Assembly: GCA_029263095.1 (NCBI GenBank)
Contig: JAJCYA010000047.1
Coordinates: 1 to 64,000 of the forward strand
Source: Acidimicrobiia bacterium
Lineage (GTDB): Bacteria; Actinomycetota; Acidimicrobiia; Spongiisociales; UBA11373
Reading direction: 5' to 3'
DNA: 64,000 nt
Shown here: one piece after another, positions 25,962 to 34,075 of the stretch
Numbering within the stretch: the first letter of the stretch is position 1
Layout of the letters: each line of letters starts with the position of its first letter
Made by a program: the position numbers and the translations under genes
The notes under the pieces: model-generated
What the model was told of the DNA's origin: nothing
Seen by the model: the letters and a program-made list of their open reading frames with translations, nothing else
Databases searched by the model: none

Positions 25962-26507
25962 TTGCCGGCGATCGCCCTGTGGACGCCGGAGGACGGACTA
26001 CTCGGCGCGCTCGCTCCGCTCGGTGCGGCCCTCGCTGCTTCGCCGGCGCTGGTGATCGATCTCGACCCAGGTGGACCGGCGTACCCCGGTGAACGGTCGC
26101 TTGCCGATCTGGCACGGGACGATCCAACGGATGACGATCTAAAGCCGCGTCCCGGGGTGGTGGTTCTCCGCAACGGTGGAATCGCACCCTCGGACGCGGC
26201 CGAGGTCGTTGGGGCGCTGCTCGCACGTTGGGAACGGATCGTGCTGCGCCTTCCGCCCCGCCCGACGCCGCAGACGGATATTCCAGTGGTCCCGGTGCGG
26301 CTTCTTGTACCCGGTTGGCTCAGAGGACCAGCCGAGCCGTCCGTCTGGCAGGCAACTCCTGAGTGGACGCAGTTGCCGGCGCCGGGGGTTCGGCTTCCCG
26401 TTCCCGGTCGGTCCACCGTGAGTGCCTTGCTGGTGGGCCGACGTCCGGCCCGTTCGCGGTGGGTCAACGCTTGGCGATCAGTTTGGAAGGTTGGATGGGC
26501 GCATTGA
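25962..26507 (+). CDS. Short CpaE-like Tad-neighbourhood protein
   Basis: This 181-residue protein starts at TTG after a GAGGAG ribosome-binding site and directly precedes the TadA gene. Position and the ATG overlap (26495) with tadA point to the 'helicase/secretion neighbourhood CpaE-like' family. It lacks a visible P-loop and is only half as long as the usual member, so it looks reduced. The hydrophobic beginning MPAIALWTPEDGLLGALAP and a VVVLRNGG strand resemble the receiver-like half of CpaE. CpaE localises Tad pili; here the role is inferred from position only. Confidence 0.6.
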   Translation: MPAIALWTPEDGLLGALAPLGAALAASPALVIDLDPGGPAYPGERSLADLARDDPTDDDLKPRPGVVVLRNGGIAPSDAAEVVGALLARWERIVLRLPPRPTPQTDIPVVPVRLLVPGWLRGPAEPSVWQATPEWTQLPAPGVRLPVPGRSTVSALLVGRRPARSRWVNAWRSVWKVGWAH

Positions 26508-27553
26508 CTCGCGTTATCGATCGGGTTCTCGGTGGCCCGGCGTCGTTGCGCCAAGATGATGTTGAACGCGCGATCGGAGACGCTGCCGGTAGCGAGGCTC
26601 CGATCAATTCGGGAAGCGTGGCGCGTGCGGTGGCCGATTCGCTCATTGGCATGGGACCGCTCGACGACTTGCTGGCAGATCCGGTAGTGACCGACGTTCT
26701 TGTGAACGCATACGACGAGATCTGGGTCGAGAGGGCCGGCGTCCTCGAGCGGACATCGATCGAGTTTCCCAATCCGGAGGCGGTGGTCGCCGCGATCGAG
26801 CGAGCACTCCTCCCTCTTGGGCTCCGTCTCGATCGAACTTCACCTGCTGTCGACGCTCGGTTGCCCGATGGTTCCCGTCTCCACGCTGTCGTACCCCCGG
26901 CTGCGGTCGATGGCCCTGTGGTGGCTATTCGGCGGTTTACGGCGGCGGTCCTCGATCTCGACGGTCTGGTCGCTGCCGAAGCAGTCGACGCCGCGGGAGC
27001 GAGACTCATAGAGCAGCTCGTGCTCGACGGAACCAACCTCATTGTGAGCGGAGCGACCGGATCCGGAAAGACAACTCTGCTGAACCTTCTCTCCGGGTTG
27101 ATCCCGTCGGGGGATCGAATCGTCACTGTGGAGGAGGCAGCCGAGCTGCGTCTCGATGGCCACGTGGTGAGACTCGAGGCGCGTACACCAAACGCCGAGG
27201 GCGTCGGCGAGATCACCGTACGAAACCTCGTACGTCAAGCGCTCCGCATGAGGCCGGACCGAATCATCGTCGGAGAAGTCCGCGGTCCAGAGGCGCTCGA
27301 TCTGATCCAGGCCATGAGCACCGGGCACAGCGGCTCTATGGGAACGGTCCATGCCTCCGACGCGGCGGGGGCGATGTGGCGGCTCGAGACGCTCGCCGCG
27401 AGCGCCGGGGAGGTTCCTCACGGCGCACTGCGACGGATGCTTTGGGCCGCGGTGGAGGCCATCATCCATGTGGAGAGATCGGGGAGCCGTCGTCGAATCC
27501 GGTCGATCTCTCAGGTCGCGGCCGATGAGGTCCTCACTACATGGCAATGGTGA
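26495..27553 (+). CDS. tadA: Tad pilus ATPase TadA/CpaF
   Basis: The 352-residue secretion ATPase powers pilus assembly from the cytoplasm. It has the Walker A box SGATGSGKTTLL, a Walker B region DRIIVGEVRGPEAL, and the His box GHSGSMGTVHAS. The N-terminal part (about 45-100, MGPLDDLLADPVVTDVLVNA) is the CpaF-type leading domain. The ATG at 26495 overlaps the previous gene by 13 bases and follows GGAAGGTTGG. tadB and tadC follow. Confidence 0.93.
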   Translation: MGALTRVIDRVLGGPASLRQDDVERAIGDAAGSEAPINSGSVARAVADSLIGMGPLDDLLADPVVTDVLVNAYDEIWVERAGVLERTSIEFPNPEAVVAAIERALLPLGLRLDRTSPAVDARLPDGSRLHAVVPPAAVDGPVVAIRRFTAAVLDLDGLVAAEAVDAAGARLIEQLVLDGTNLIVSGATGSGKTTLLNLLSGLIPSGDRIVTVEEAAELRLDGHVVRLEARTPNAEGVGEITVRNLVRQALRMRPDRIIVGEVRGPEALDLIQAMSTGHSGSMGTVHASDAAGAMWRLETLAASAGEVPHGALRRMLWAAVEAIIHVERSGSRRRIRSISQVAADEVLTTWQW

Positions 27554-28203
27554 GCGCTGCGGCCATCGTCGGCCTAGTCCTCTGGATCGGAGCCTCACCG
27601 CTGCCGGTGTTGATGGCTGTCGCCTCCTTCAGGTACCCAGTTCCCGCGCTCGCCGCGGCCGGCCTGTGGATCGGGATCGCAAGACTGCGTCATCGAGGGC
27701 CCTCTCCGGATGATGAGGCACGCTTTCTCGGAGGCATCGTCACGGAATTGCATGGGGGCGCTTCGCCTAGGGCCGCGGTCATCAACTCGGCGGCACGGAC
27801 GGAGACAATCGACGCCCGTCTGGCGACCCGCGCCGCCATTCTGGGGCTTGAGTCGCCTCGCCTCGCGGCAGGGCTCGCCGGAGCCCTGCCTATCAACGGT
27901 CGGCTCGCGGGGGCAGCTTGGGCGATATCCACCGATGCTGGTGCACCTTTTGGACCGGTGATGCAGCTCCTGGCTCATCGCGCCTCCGAGCGGGGCCGGC
28001 TGCTTCGCGAGCGGAGGGCGCTGACCGCCCAAGCGCGCGCCACCGCCTGGCTCGTCGCGGGAGTGCCTCTTGGGCTGTTCGGCGTGCTTGTTCTAGCCGG
28101 GAAGGTCGAGATTGGCCCTTCGCTCCCAGTTGCGGTCGCAGGTGTGGGCCTTCAGGCGATTGGCGTCGGAGTGGTCGTACTGATGCTTCGGGCGCGCCCT
28201 TGA
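27541..28203 (+). CDS. tadB: Tad secretion membrane protein TadB-like
   Basis: The 220-residue protein has two N-terminal membrane helices (about 5-25 and 30-48), a central cytoplasmic T2SS-F domain (FLGGIVTELHGGASPRAAV onward) and two C-terminal helices. It is shorter than usual TadB. It overlaps tadA by 13 bases and TadC by four (TTGA), so tight coupling is expected. With TadC it would form the inner-membrane platform. Confidence 0.8.
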   Translation: MAMVSAAAIVGLVLWIGASPLPVLMAVASFRYPVPALAAAGLWIGIARLRHRGPSPDDEARFLGGIVTELHGGASPRAAVINSAARTETIDARLATRAAILGLESPRLAAGLAGALPINGRLAGAAWAISTDAGAPFGPVMQLLAHRASERGRLLRERRALTAQARATAWLVAGVPLGLFGVLVLAGKVEIGPSLPVAVAGVGLQAIGVGVVVLMLRARP

Positions 28204-28820
28204 TCGCTCCAGTCGCAATCGGGATTGCATCACAGACGGTGCTCCGGCGACTTGCTGTCCAGCGGTCGTGGATACCTGGGCTTGGAGTGGCGGCGGTCCT
28301 CCTCGCTCCGATGCCCACCGCGGCGATCGCGTTCCTCGTGATTGCCGTGACTCGATTCCGATCGGCTGCACGGACTTCGCGAATGCGTTCCGCCGAGCTA
28401 GAGGCTTGTTTTGAGGCGTCCGAGTTGATCGCGCTGGGACTCGCCGGCGGCCTCAGTGTCGCGGCTGCACACCAGGTCGCGCTCACGCACTCGGCGCCGG
28501 AGGCGCGCACGGCTCTGGGTCTGCTCCTTGGATCGATGCGTACCCGAGGCGCTCGGGCGGCATTGATCGGAGATGATGGCCCGCTGGCCCCGGCATCGCA
28601 GGTGCTGGCGGCTGCGGTCGTCTCAGGTGCACCTGCCCTCCCGGCGCTGGAGGGATATCTGGAAGTAGAGGCACATCGCCGCCACACCCGGAGCGTCGAA
28701 GCAGCCCGGAAGCTCCCGGTTCGGCTCTTGCTTCCCCTGACGCTCCTGGTCCTACCCGGATTCGTCCTGTTGACGGTGGGTCCGACCGTCGTCGGCTCGC
28801 TGGCGCGACTCAATCCCTGA
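28200..28820 (+). CDS. tadC: Tad secretion membrane protein TadC-like
   Basis: The 206-residue protein is another T2SS-F domain product, with an N-terminal hydrophobic segment (VAAVLLAPMPTAAIAFLVI), the central domain beginning ACFEASELIALGLAGGLSVAAA, and a C-terminal helix LLLPLTLLVLPGFVLLTV. I start at the TTG at 28200, which overlaps the tadB stop as TTGA. The reading frame is open upstream but the added sequence is tadB out of frame. Function is as TadB. Confidence 0.78.
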   Translation: MIAPVAIGIASQTVLRRLAVQRSWIPGLGVAAVLLAPMPTAAIAFLVIAVTRFRSAARTSRMRSAELEACFEASELIALGLAGGLSVAAAHQVALTHSAPEARTALGLLLGSMRTRGARAALIGDDGPLAPASQVLAAAVVSGAPALPALEGYLEVEAHRRHTRSVEAARKLPVRLLLPLTLLVLPGFVLLTVGPTVVGSLARLNP

Positions 28821-28832
28821 TGAAAGGAAGCA

Positions 28833-28994
28833 ATGTCGTCAGAAACTGGCCAGGCCACCGCGGAGTACGCCCTCGTCATAGTTGCCGCCGCCGTAGTAGC
28901 CGTCGCACTCATTTCATGGGCTTCGGGCTCCGACGTGCTGCCCGACTTCTTCTCAGCCGTGATCAACAGGGTCAGAGGGATGGCGGGTGCGTGA
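28833..28994 (+). CDS. Short Flp-type pilin
   Basis: A 53-residue frame not long enough for usual cutoffs: it begins MSSETGQATAEYALVIV. The GQATAEYAL segment fits the class III prepilin rule, cleavage after Gly and Glu at position 5 of the mature peptide followed by Tyr, and it precedes one hydrophobic helix ending near ALISWA. A GAAAGGAAGC site lies just upstream of the ATG at 28833. It sits between tadC and the TadE-like gene, whose GTG overlaps its stop. It is the likely major pilin. Confidence 0.8.
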   Translation: MSSETGQATAEYALVIVAAAVVAVALISWASGSDVLPDFFSAVINRVRGMAGA

Positions 28995-29349
28995 GTCGGG
29001 GAGTGCGACCGTGGAGTTCGCACTCGTGCTGCCGCTGCTGTTGTTCGTATTGCTCGCTTCAGTTGAGGTGGTAGTGGTCGCCCGAACTCAGCTCCAGCTG
29101 GGGCATGCCGCCAGAGAAGGCGCTCGGGAGGCGGCGACGACTCCGGATCTGGAACGAGCGATCGCTGCGGTCCACAGATCACTCGACGATGGCTCTGCAG
29201 CGCGAGTTCGGGTATCGGTCGATCGGCAGCAGCACGTGGGGGGAACAGCCAGGGTTACCGTCACTCTTCGTCACTCGGTGGCTGCCCCTTTGCTCGGTGG
29301 GTTCGCTGTGATGTTGACCTCATCGGCGGTGATGCGTGTCGAACGATGA
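28987..29349 (+). CDS. TadE-like minor pseudopilin
   Basis: The 120-residue protein starts with GTG overlapping the pilin stop. SGSATVEFALVLPLLLFVLL near its start shows the E5-like TadE pattern (Glu then Phe) followed by a hydrophobic helix; the rest is a beta-rich domain ending AVMRVER. TadE-type proteins are minor pseudopilins needed for Tad pilus biogenesis. It overlaps the next gene by 14 bases. Confidence 0.82.
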   Translation: MRESGSATVEFALVLPLLLFVLLASVEVVVVARTQLQLGHAAREGAREAATTPDLERAIAAVHRSLDDGSAARVRVSVDRQQHVGGTARVTVTLRHSVAAPLLGGFAVMLTSSAVMRVER

Positions 29350-29743
29350 GGCAGGCTCGGCGTCATTGGCCGTCATCGGGGCCACCGGGCTCTTGCTCGT
29401 GTTGGTTCTTTGGCTCGCGGTATTGGGCGTGGCGATGAGAACCCGCTTGGACGTCACCACTGCGGCGGACGCGGCAGCGCTTGCTGCGGCGCCCGTCACC
29501 TTCCTTCCATTCGGTGCGGCGGGGTCGGCGGCGGACGAGGCGGCCCTCTTCGCACGACTCAACGGGGCCGAATTGCTCTGGTGCGTTTGCGGCGTCGATA
29601 GGTCGTTTGCAGCGCGCACGGTCGAGGTGCGTGTGGGTAGGCGTATCGATCTTCCGGTGTTGGGGTCTACCCGGATCGAGGCGACTGGTCGGGCCGAGTT
29701 TGTACCAGCGCGTCTGTTCGGCGGACCTGAATCTGACGCGTAG
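29336..29743 (+). CDS. TadE/TadG-like protein of the helicase/secretion neighbourhood
   Basis: The 135-residue product begins MSNDEAGSASLAVIGATGLL, with a hydrophobic helix to about residue 35 and then a TRLDVTTAADAAALAAAPVTF segment typical of TadG and the Rv3655c-like family (TIGR03816). It lacks the Glu of the pilin motif. A Cys pair (LLWCVCGVD) is unusual. It is the last gene of the Tad cluster and overlaps TadE by 14 bases. Confidence 0.75.
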   Translation: MSNDEAGSASLAVIGATGLLLVLVLWLAVLGVAMRTRLDVTTAADAAALAAAPVTFLPFGAAGSAADEAALFARLNGAELLWCVCGVDRSFAARTVEVRVGRRIDLPVLGSTRIEATGRAEFVPARLFGGPESDA

Positions 29744-29752
29744 GCTGCAGCC

Positions 29753-31129
29753 ATGGGTCGCAGATTGATCCCCATCGTTGTGGTGCTTGTGGCCGCCGCA
29801 TGCTCTGGCGGCACATCCGATACATCTGAGACGATCGCGTCGGCGACGCCGACGTCGATGTCGCCGACCACGACATCGTCGCTATCGACGACCACCTCTT
29901 CTTCCGTCGCCACTACCACTACCACGTCAACGACGGAAGTGCTCCCGCCTCCGACTCTCGTTGAACGCGGACGAACCGTTTTGGAGGTGAGCGACGGTGT
30001 CGATTCCTTCCACGCCTTGAACCCAGTCGGTGAGATCACGTCCGCCGAACTCACCGGGGCAGGTTCATTCGGAACTTCGTATTTGTTGTTTGGGACTACG
30101 AACACAGCAGGCGCCTACTACGACGCGGGTGGCTTCGAGACCCGTGACTTCTTCGAGAACTCTCGGGTGTGGTCATCGATCGATGGTGTCATCTGGGAAG
30201 GTCGCGCCGGCCCGGCCGCCACCGGGTCGTCCGACGAGGCCGTGAATGCGGTCGTTGAGCACGAGGACGGGTTGCTGGCCGCCGGGCACTGGCGCGACTC
30301 GGGATCCACCCTCGTCGATACCGGCGACTTCGTCTTCTTTGCGACCGATCCCACGGATGCCGCAGTCTGGCTGTCCGCCGATGGCGAGACTTGGGAATTC
30401 ATAGATGATCCCGACCTGGGTGGTGAGCGCGGGGATTCGATAAACGATGTTGTTTCCTTCGAAGGTGGCTACGTGGCGGTCGGAGACAGCGAAATGGACG
30501 ATCGGGCGAACCTCAGGTTCGATGTCGATGCCGCCGTTTGGTTCTCCGCCGATGGGCGGGATTGGGGACGCGTGGCCGATCCCGGCGATTGGGAGGGAGG
30601 CGGTCTCCAGAGGCTCAACCGGGTATTCGATCTCGGCGGAACACTCGTCGCCGTGGGTGAGGGTCCCTTCCAAGCGGGTGCTTGGCTGAGTGATGATGGA
30701 ATGTTGTGGCGCTCGGCTACCGATCCAACCGACGCCCTCGCCATCTCTGGATCGTTCGTATCGGACGCGGCACTGGTCGATGGCACCCTTCTTGTCGGCG
30801 GTGGGGTGAGTCTTCGCGATAACAGCCGAGTGCCGATGGTCTGGCTGTCTTTAGATGGTGAGTCGTGGTCCGGAGTCGAACTCGACGGCAGCGGTGACAT
30901 CCGCGCCGTTGTCGGCGTCGCAGGCGGCTTTGTGCTCATGAACGTCGACGACACCGGCATGGCTCATCTGTTGAGCACCCGAGATGGACTCACCTTCAGC
31001 ACCCTCGACCTTCCCGAGCCGGAGTTGCGCTACGAGTTCGCAGCCGGTGTGCATGGTGCGGTGCTTCTGGGCGGCTTCCGATCCGACGGCGCCACCACTC
31101 TCGAGGTGTTCACGCTCCAACGGGACTGA
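29753..31129 (+). CDS. Secreted lipoprotein, probable beta-propeller
   Basis: The 458-residue protein has a lipoprotein signal (VVLVAAACSGG, Cys17), a long Thr/Ser-rich linker (about 20-62), and a body with repeated VWLSxDGxxW-type units near VWSSIDGVIW, VWLSADGETW, VWFSADGRDW, AWLSDDGMLW and VWLSLDGESW. These resemble sialidase or BNR-like propeller blades with Asp-box variants. No catalytic residues are evident, so it is likely a binding or structural surface protein. It follows the Tad cluster by 10 bases but a functional tie is not shown. Confidence 0.75.
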   Translation: MGRRLIPIVVVLVAAACSGGTSDTSETIASATPTSMSPTTTSSLSTTTSSSVATTTTTSTTEVLPPPTLVERGRTVLEVSDGVDSFHALNPVGEITSAELTGAGSFGTSYLLFGTTNTAGAYYDAGGFETRDFFENSRVWSSIDGVIWEGRAGPAATGSSDEAVNAVVEHEDGLLAAGHWRDSGSTLVDTGDFVFFATDPTDAAVWLSADGETWEFIDDPDLGGERGDSINDVVSFEGGYVAVGDSEMDDRANLRFDVDAAVWFSADGRDWGRVADPGDWEGGGLQRLNRVFDLGGTLVAVGEGPFQAGAWLSDDGMLWRSATDPTDALAISGSFVSDAALVDGTLLVGGGVSLRDNSRVPMVWLSLDGESWSGVELDGSGDIRAVVGVAGGFVLMNVDDTGMAHLLSTRDGLTFSTLDLPEPELRYEFAAGVHGAVLLGGFRSDGATTLEVFTLQRD

Positions 31130-31182
31130 GTCTTTCTTCTGTCGTCCTGTAATCCCCCGTCTGATCCGGACATAGAGGGAGT

Positions 31183-31707
31183 ATGGAGAGTGCGATGACC
31201 GTCGTTCGAAGTGGTGCGCGTTCCGCTTTCCCGGAGGAGACCTTCCGAGGCCTGTTCGCGCAGCACTACGGACCGATTCACGCCTATTGCGCGCGTCGTA
31301 TCGGACGAGATGACGCCGCGGATGCGGCTTCCGAAGTGTTCGCTGTGGCCTGGGGCAAGATCCGCAGAGTGCCGGGGGAGCCCAAGACGCTCCCGTGGCT
31401 ATACGGCGTTGCTCGCAACGTCGTGGCCAATCATCGGCGGAGTCGGGCGCGCCGTCGGCGGCTCGACGCCCGGATGGCGACACTCGGTGAGCCGGGCTGG
31501 ACGGATCAAACCGGAGGACTGGACGCCGTATTGGCATCGCTGCGTGACGATGACCGTGAGGTGCTCATGCTGGTGGCCTGGGAAGGCCTCGGCCCGGAGG
31601 ATCTGGGCCGGGCGTTGGGCTGTTCGTCGAGCGCGGCAAGCGTTCGTTTACACAGAGCCCGTACCCGCCTCTCCGCAGCCTGGGACGACGTCGGAGGTGG
31701 ACCATGA
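31183..31707 (+). CDS. ECF-type RNA polymerase sigma factor
   Basis: The 174-residue protein contains region 2 (YGPIHAYCARRIGRDDAADAASEVFAVAW) and region 4 (DDREVLMLVAWEGLGPEDLGRALGCSSSAASVRLHRARTRL), with no region 1 or 3, so it belongs to the ECF group. The ATG at 31183 gives the annotated length; another at 31195 is possible. It overlaps the next gene, which codes for a membrane protein, by ATGA, a layout seen for sigma factors with membrane partners. Confidence 0.88.
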   Translation: MESAMTVVRSGARSAFPEETFRGLFAQHYGPIHAYCARRIGRDDAADAASEVFAVAWGKIRRVPGEPKTLPWLYGVARNVVANHRRSRARRRRLDARMATLGEPGWTDQTGGLDAVLASLRDDDREVLMLVAWEGLGPEDLGRALGCSSSAASVRLHRARTRLSAAWDDVGGGP

Positions 31708-33314
31708 GGCAGGACCCGTTCGAGCACATGCAGCGCAACAACCCGGTCGCGCCGGAGGAGGCACCCTCGGCACCGATGGGGGTGGCGGATCGCATCGTCG
31801 GCTCACGCGCCACATGGCCGGGCTGGGTAATCGCCACGGCAGCCGCCGTTGCCGTGGTTGTGATTGGTGGCGGGACGATGTTGCTGATGAATCGCGCCGA
31901 CACGACCGTCGTAGCTAACACGACTTCCTCGTTGCCAGCCGTGGCTTCGTCCTCGGTGGCTTCGACGCCATTGACCACCGTGCCTGTGGCTACAACGGCG
32001 CCCTCGGTGACGGTGCCAGCCGTTGAGCCGCCGACTCCAGTCGATGCAGGCGAGGTGATCGCCTACTTCATCATCGACGACCCGAATGCAACCGGTTCCT
32101 CGCAAACTCTGGTTCCTGTAGCGCGATCGCTTGCGGTGCTCTCAACGATCGTCACCGACCTGCCGCGAACTGCCGTCGAATTCCTGCTCCTAGGTCCGAC
32201 TCCTGGAGAGAACGAGTCGATACCGGCGATCACCTCCGCCGTTCCCGACGGAACGCGCTTACTTGATCTGAGCGTTTCGGACGGGGTAGCGACTATTGAT
32301 CTGTCGTCGGAGTTCGCAGCCGGAAGCGGGTCCTTCTCCGAGATAGCGCGCCTCGATCAGCTGATCTACACCCTTACCCGCTTCGAGGAGATCGACGGGG
32401 TTCGTCTGAAGATAGATGGCGTGCCGGTCGAGGTATTCGGCGGTCACGGAATCGTTCTCGATGACCCTGTCATCCGCACAGAGTACGACCTGGTCCCTGC
32501 GATCCTGATCGAGTCCCCTGCCTACATGTCGGTTGCAGGCGGTAATCCGCTCAACGTCAGCGGAACCGCCAACGTCTTCGAGGCCTCGGTGAGTCTTGCA
32601 CTCACCGACTCGGATGGCTTGATCATCTGGAAGGGATTCACCACCGCCACTTGCGGCACCGGATGCCGTGGCGAATGGGCGGTCCAGATCCCGTATTCAG
32701 TGGAAACGGCACAGATGGGATCAATCATCGCTTGGGAGGAGAGCGCTCAGGACGGAAGCCAGATCAACGTGAGGGAGCATCCGGTCTGGCTGACTCCTTT
32801 GGGTGATTCTCCGGTCGAAACCACCGCCACCACTCTGTCACCTGACGAATACGTGTGCTCGGGTGAATCCGTGGAGCAGACGCTGCTGGAGCAGCCAGAG
32901 CTTCCAGCGGAGGTGGCCACTTTGAGAGCTGCGATCTTTGCCGCGGCGGTGTCCTGCGATTGGGAGGCACTCCGAGCCCTGCAGGACGAGAGCTTCATGT
33001 TCAGCTTTGGCGGGCCAGGCGATGCAATCGCGACCTGGCAGGAACTCGAGCTTCTTGACGAACAGCCAATGCGGTACCTCGCCGGGTTGCTCAATCGGCC
33101 GTTTGCGGTCCAAGCAGCAGGCGACATCGATTACCACGTGTGGCCATCGGCGTTTGCCACCGAGTGGTCGGCAGTGTCTTCTGCTGATCGCGAAGCGCTG
33201 CGCCCGTTGTACGACGAAGATGACTTCGCCGGTTTCTCCGATTTCGGCGGGTATTTTGGCTACCGGATCGGGATCGTTGACGGGACCTGGAGCTACTTCG
33301 TTGCCGGCGACTAG
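31704..33314 (+). CDS. Membrane-anchored GerMN/Gmad2-type protein, possible sigma partner
   Basis: The 536-residue protein has a short cytoplasmic N-terminus, one membrane segment (about 41-62, VIATAAAVAVVVIGGGTMLL), a Thr/Val/Pro-rich linker, a GerMN domain (about 110-260, with FLLLGPTPGE and FGGHGIV) and a Gmad2-like Ig domain (about 270-360, IESPAYMSVAGGNPLNVSG). The C-terminal 150 residues are unassigned. The gene is coupled to the sigma factor by ATGA. Whether the short N-terminus acts as an anti-sigma is inference; a zinc anti-sigma motif is not seen. Its stop shares CTAG with mazF-like gene. Confidence 0.75.
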   Translation: MRQDPFEHMQRNNPVAPEEAPSAPMGVADRIVGSRATWPGWVIATAAAVAVVVIGGGTMLLMNRADTTVVANTTSSLPAVASSSVASTPLTTVPVATTAPSVTVPAVEPPTPVDAGEVIAYFIIDDPNATGSSQTLVPVARSLAVLSTIVTDLPRTAVEFLLLGPTPGENESIPAITSAVPDGTRLLDLSVSDGVATIDLSSEFAAGSGSFSEIARLDQLIYTLTRFEEIDGVRLKIDGVPVEVFGGHGIVLDDPVIRTEYDLVPAILIESPAYMSVAGGNPLNVSGTANVFEASVSLALTDSDGLIIWKGFTTATCGTGCRGEWAVQIPYSVETAQMGSIIAWEESAQDGSQINVREHPVWLTPLGDSPVETTATTLSPDEYVCSGESVEQTLLEQPELPAEVATLRAAIFAAAVSCDWEALRALQDESFMFSFGGPGDAIATWQELELLDEQPMRYLAGLLNRPFAVQAAGDIDYHVWPSAFATEWSAVSSADREALRPLYDEDDFAGFSDFGGYFGYRIGIVDGTWSYFVAGD

Positions 33315-33634
33315 GAACGAATCGCCAGCGAATAGCGCAACGCCCGGTCGAGCTGTGGGTGCTTCTCGAAGCTGAGCACACCGACCGGCTCGGGATCGAG
33401 TCGATCTCGGGTAATCGTGATCACCCCATCGCAGTTGATGACGGATCCCTCTCTCAGGCCATCGCGTTCACCCACGGCGACCTCGGAGCGAATCCCTCGG
33501 ACTGTTGTCGTGATAGGGGCAACCGTGACGCTGGTCAGCACGGTCGCGGCTGCGTCTCGGGTCAAGACACACACCGGCCGCCGCCCCGCCGGCTCGTCGA
33601 GTCGAGCCCAGTAGATCTCGCGACTGGCTACCAA
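33311..33634 (-). CDS. mazF: MazF/PemK-type toxin
   Basis: The 107-residue protein resembles MazF: a REIYWARLDEPAGRRPVCVLTRD N-terminus, VTVAPITTTVRGI, and a LSFEKHPQLDRALRYSLAI C-terminus. MazF-family toxins are sequence-specific ribonucleases. Its start overlaps the last codons of the antitoxin gene by 7 bases, and its stop overlaps that of the convergent gene within CTAG. The initial Arg is followed by Glu rather than Gly. Confidence 0.85.
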   Translation of the reverse strand: MVASREIYWARLDEPAGRRPVCVLTRDAAATVLTSVTVAPITTTVRGIRSEVAVGERDGLREGSVINCDGVITITRDRLDPEPVGVLSFEKHPQLDRALRYSLAIRS

Positions 33635-33879
33635 TCGATGGCTGTCTCCGCTGCCAGCCGATTCAAAACTGCGAGCATCTCGGGGTCTTCGGGCTGAGCC
33701 TTGTACGCCGCGATTAGCTCGGTGTCGGCTTCTGCTTCGTCGACTGCCTCAACCAAGTTCCTCACCAGGCGACGGAGCAGTTCGGACCGGTTGACTCCAG
33801 CGTCCGCTGCGATCGAGTCGAGTTCCCTGACCAGATCGTCCTCGAGTTGGACTAGGACTTGCTTGCGTGCCACGACCAT
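33628..33879 (-). CDS. Ribbon-helix-helix antitoxin (MazE-like)
   Basis: The 83-residue protein starts MVVARKQVLVQLEDDLVREL and reads as a ribbon-helix-helix domain (about residues 6-50) with SELLRRLVRNLVEAVDEAEAD, followed by an acidic C-terminus that probably binds the toxin. The alternative ATG at 33891 adds four residues. It precedes the toxin gene, the usual order, and its start overlaps the palindromic operator. Autorepression of the operon is expected for this family. Confidence 0.82.
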   Translation of the reverse strand: MVVARKQVLVQLEDDLVRELDSIAADAGVNRSELLRRLVRNLVEAVDEAEADTELIAAYKAQPEDPEMLAVLNRLAAETAIDW

Positions 33880-33896
33880 ATGGTAGAGCATATGGT
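33875..33896 (-). promoter_or_regulatory. Candidate operator of the toxin-antitoxin operon
   Basis: The palindrome ACCATATGGT at 33875-33884 is followed by a second CATATGGT at 33889-33896, with centres 12 bases apart, which is a typical separation for ribbon-helix-helix operators. It spans the possible start codons of the antitoxin gene. Confidence 0.6.
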
Positions 33897-34075
33897 GACC
33901 ACGGCAGGGGTCAACCCCCTACCCACTTGGCCCGATCCGGCCTACGACAGTCACAAACCAGGGGGGAACACCGACCGGCGATCTGCTCTATCTCTCACAG
34001 GGAGTTGAGTCCCGTCGGTGATGAGGCCATGGCAGAGGGTGTCGATACCAAGAAGCGGATCCGGCAGGCTTCCAG

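Noticed and set aside
27893-29182. Long 429-codon minus-strand frame across tadB, tadC and the pilin
   Set aside because: It is low-complexity Ala/Arg/Ser-rich and overlaps five coupled plus-strand genes.
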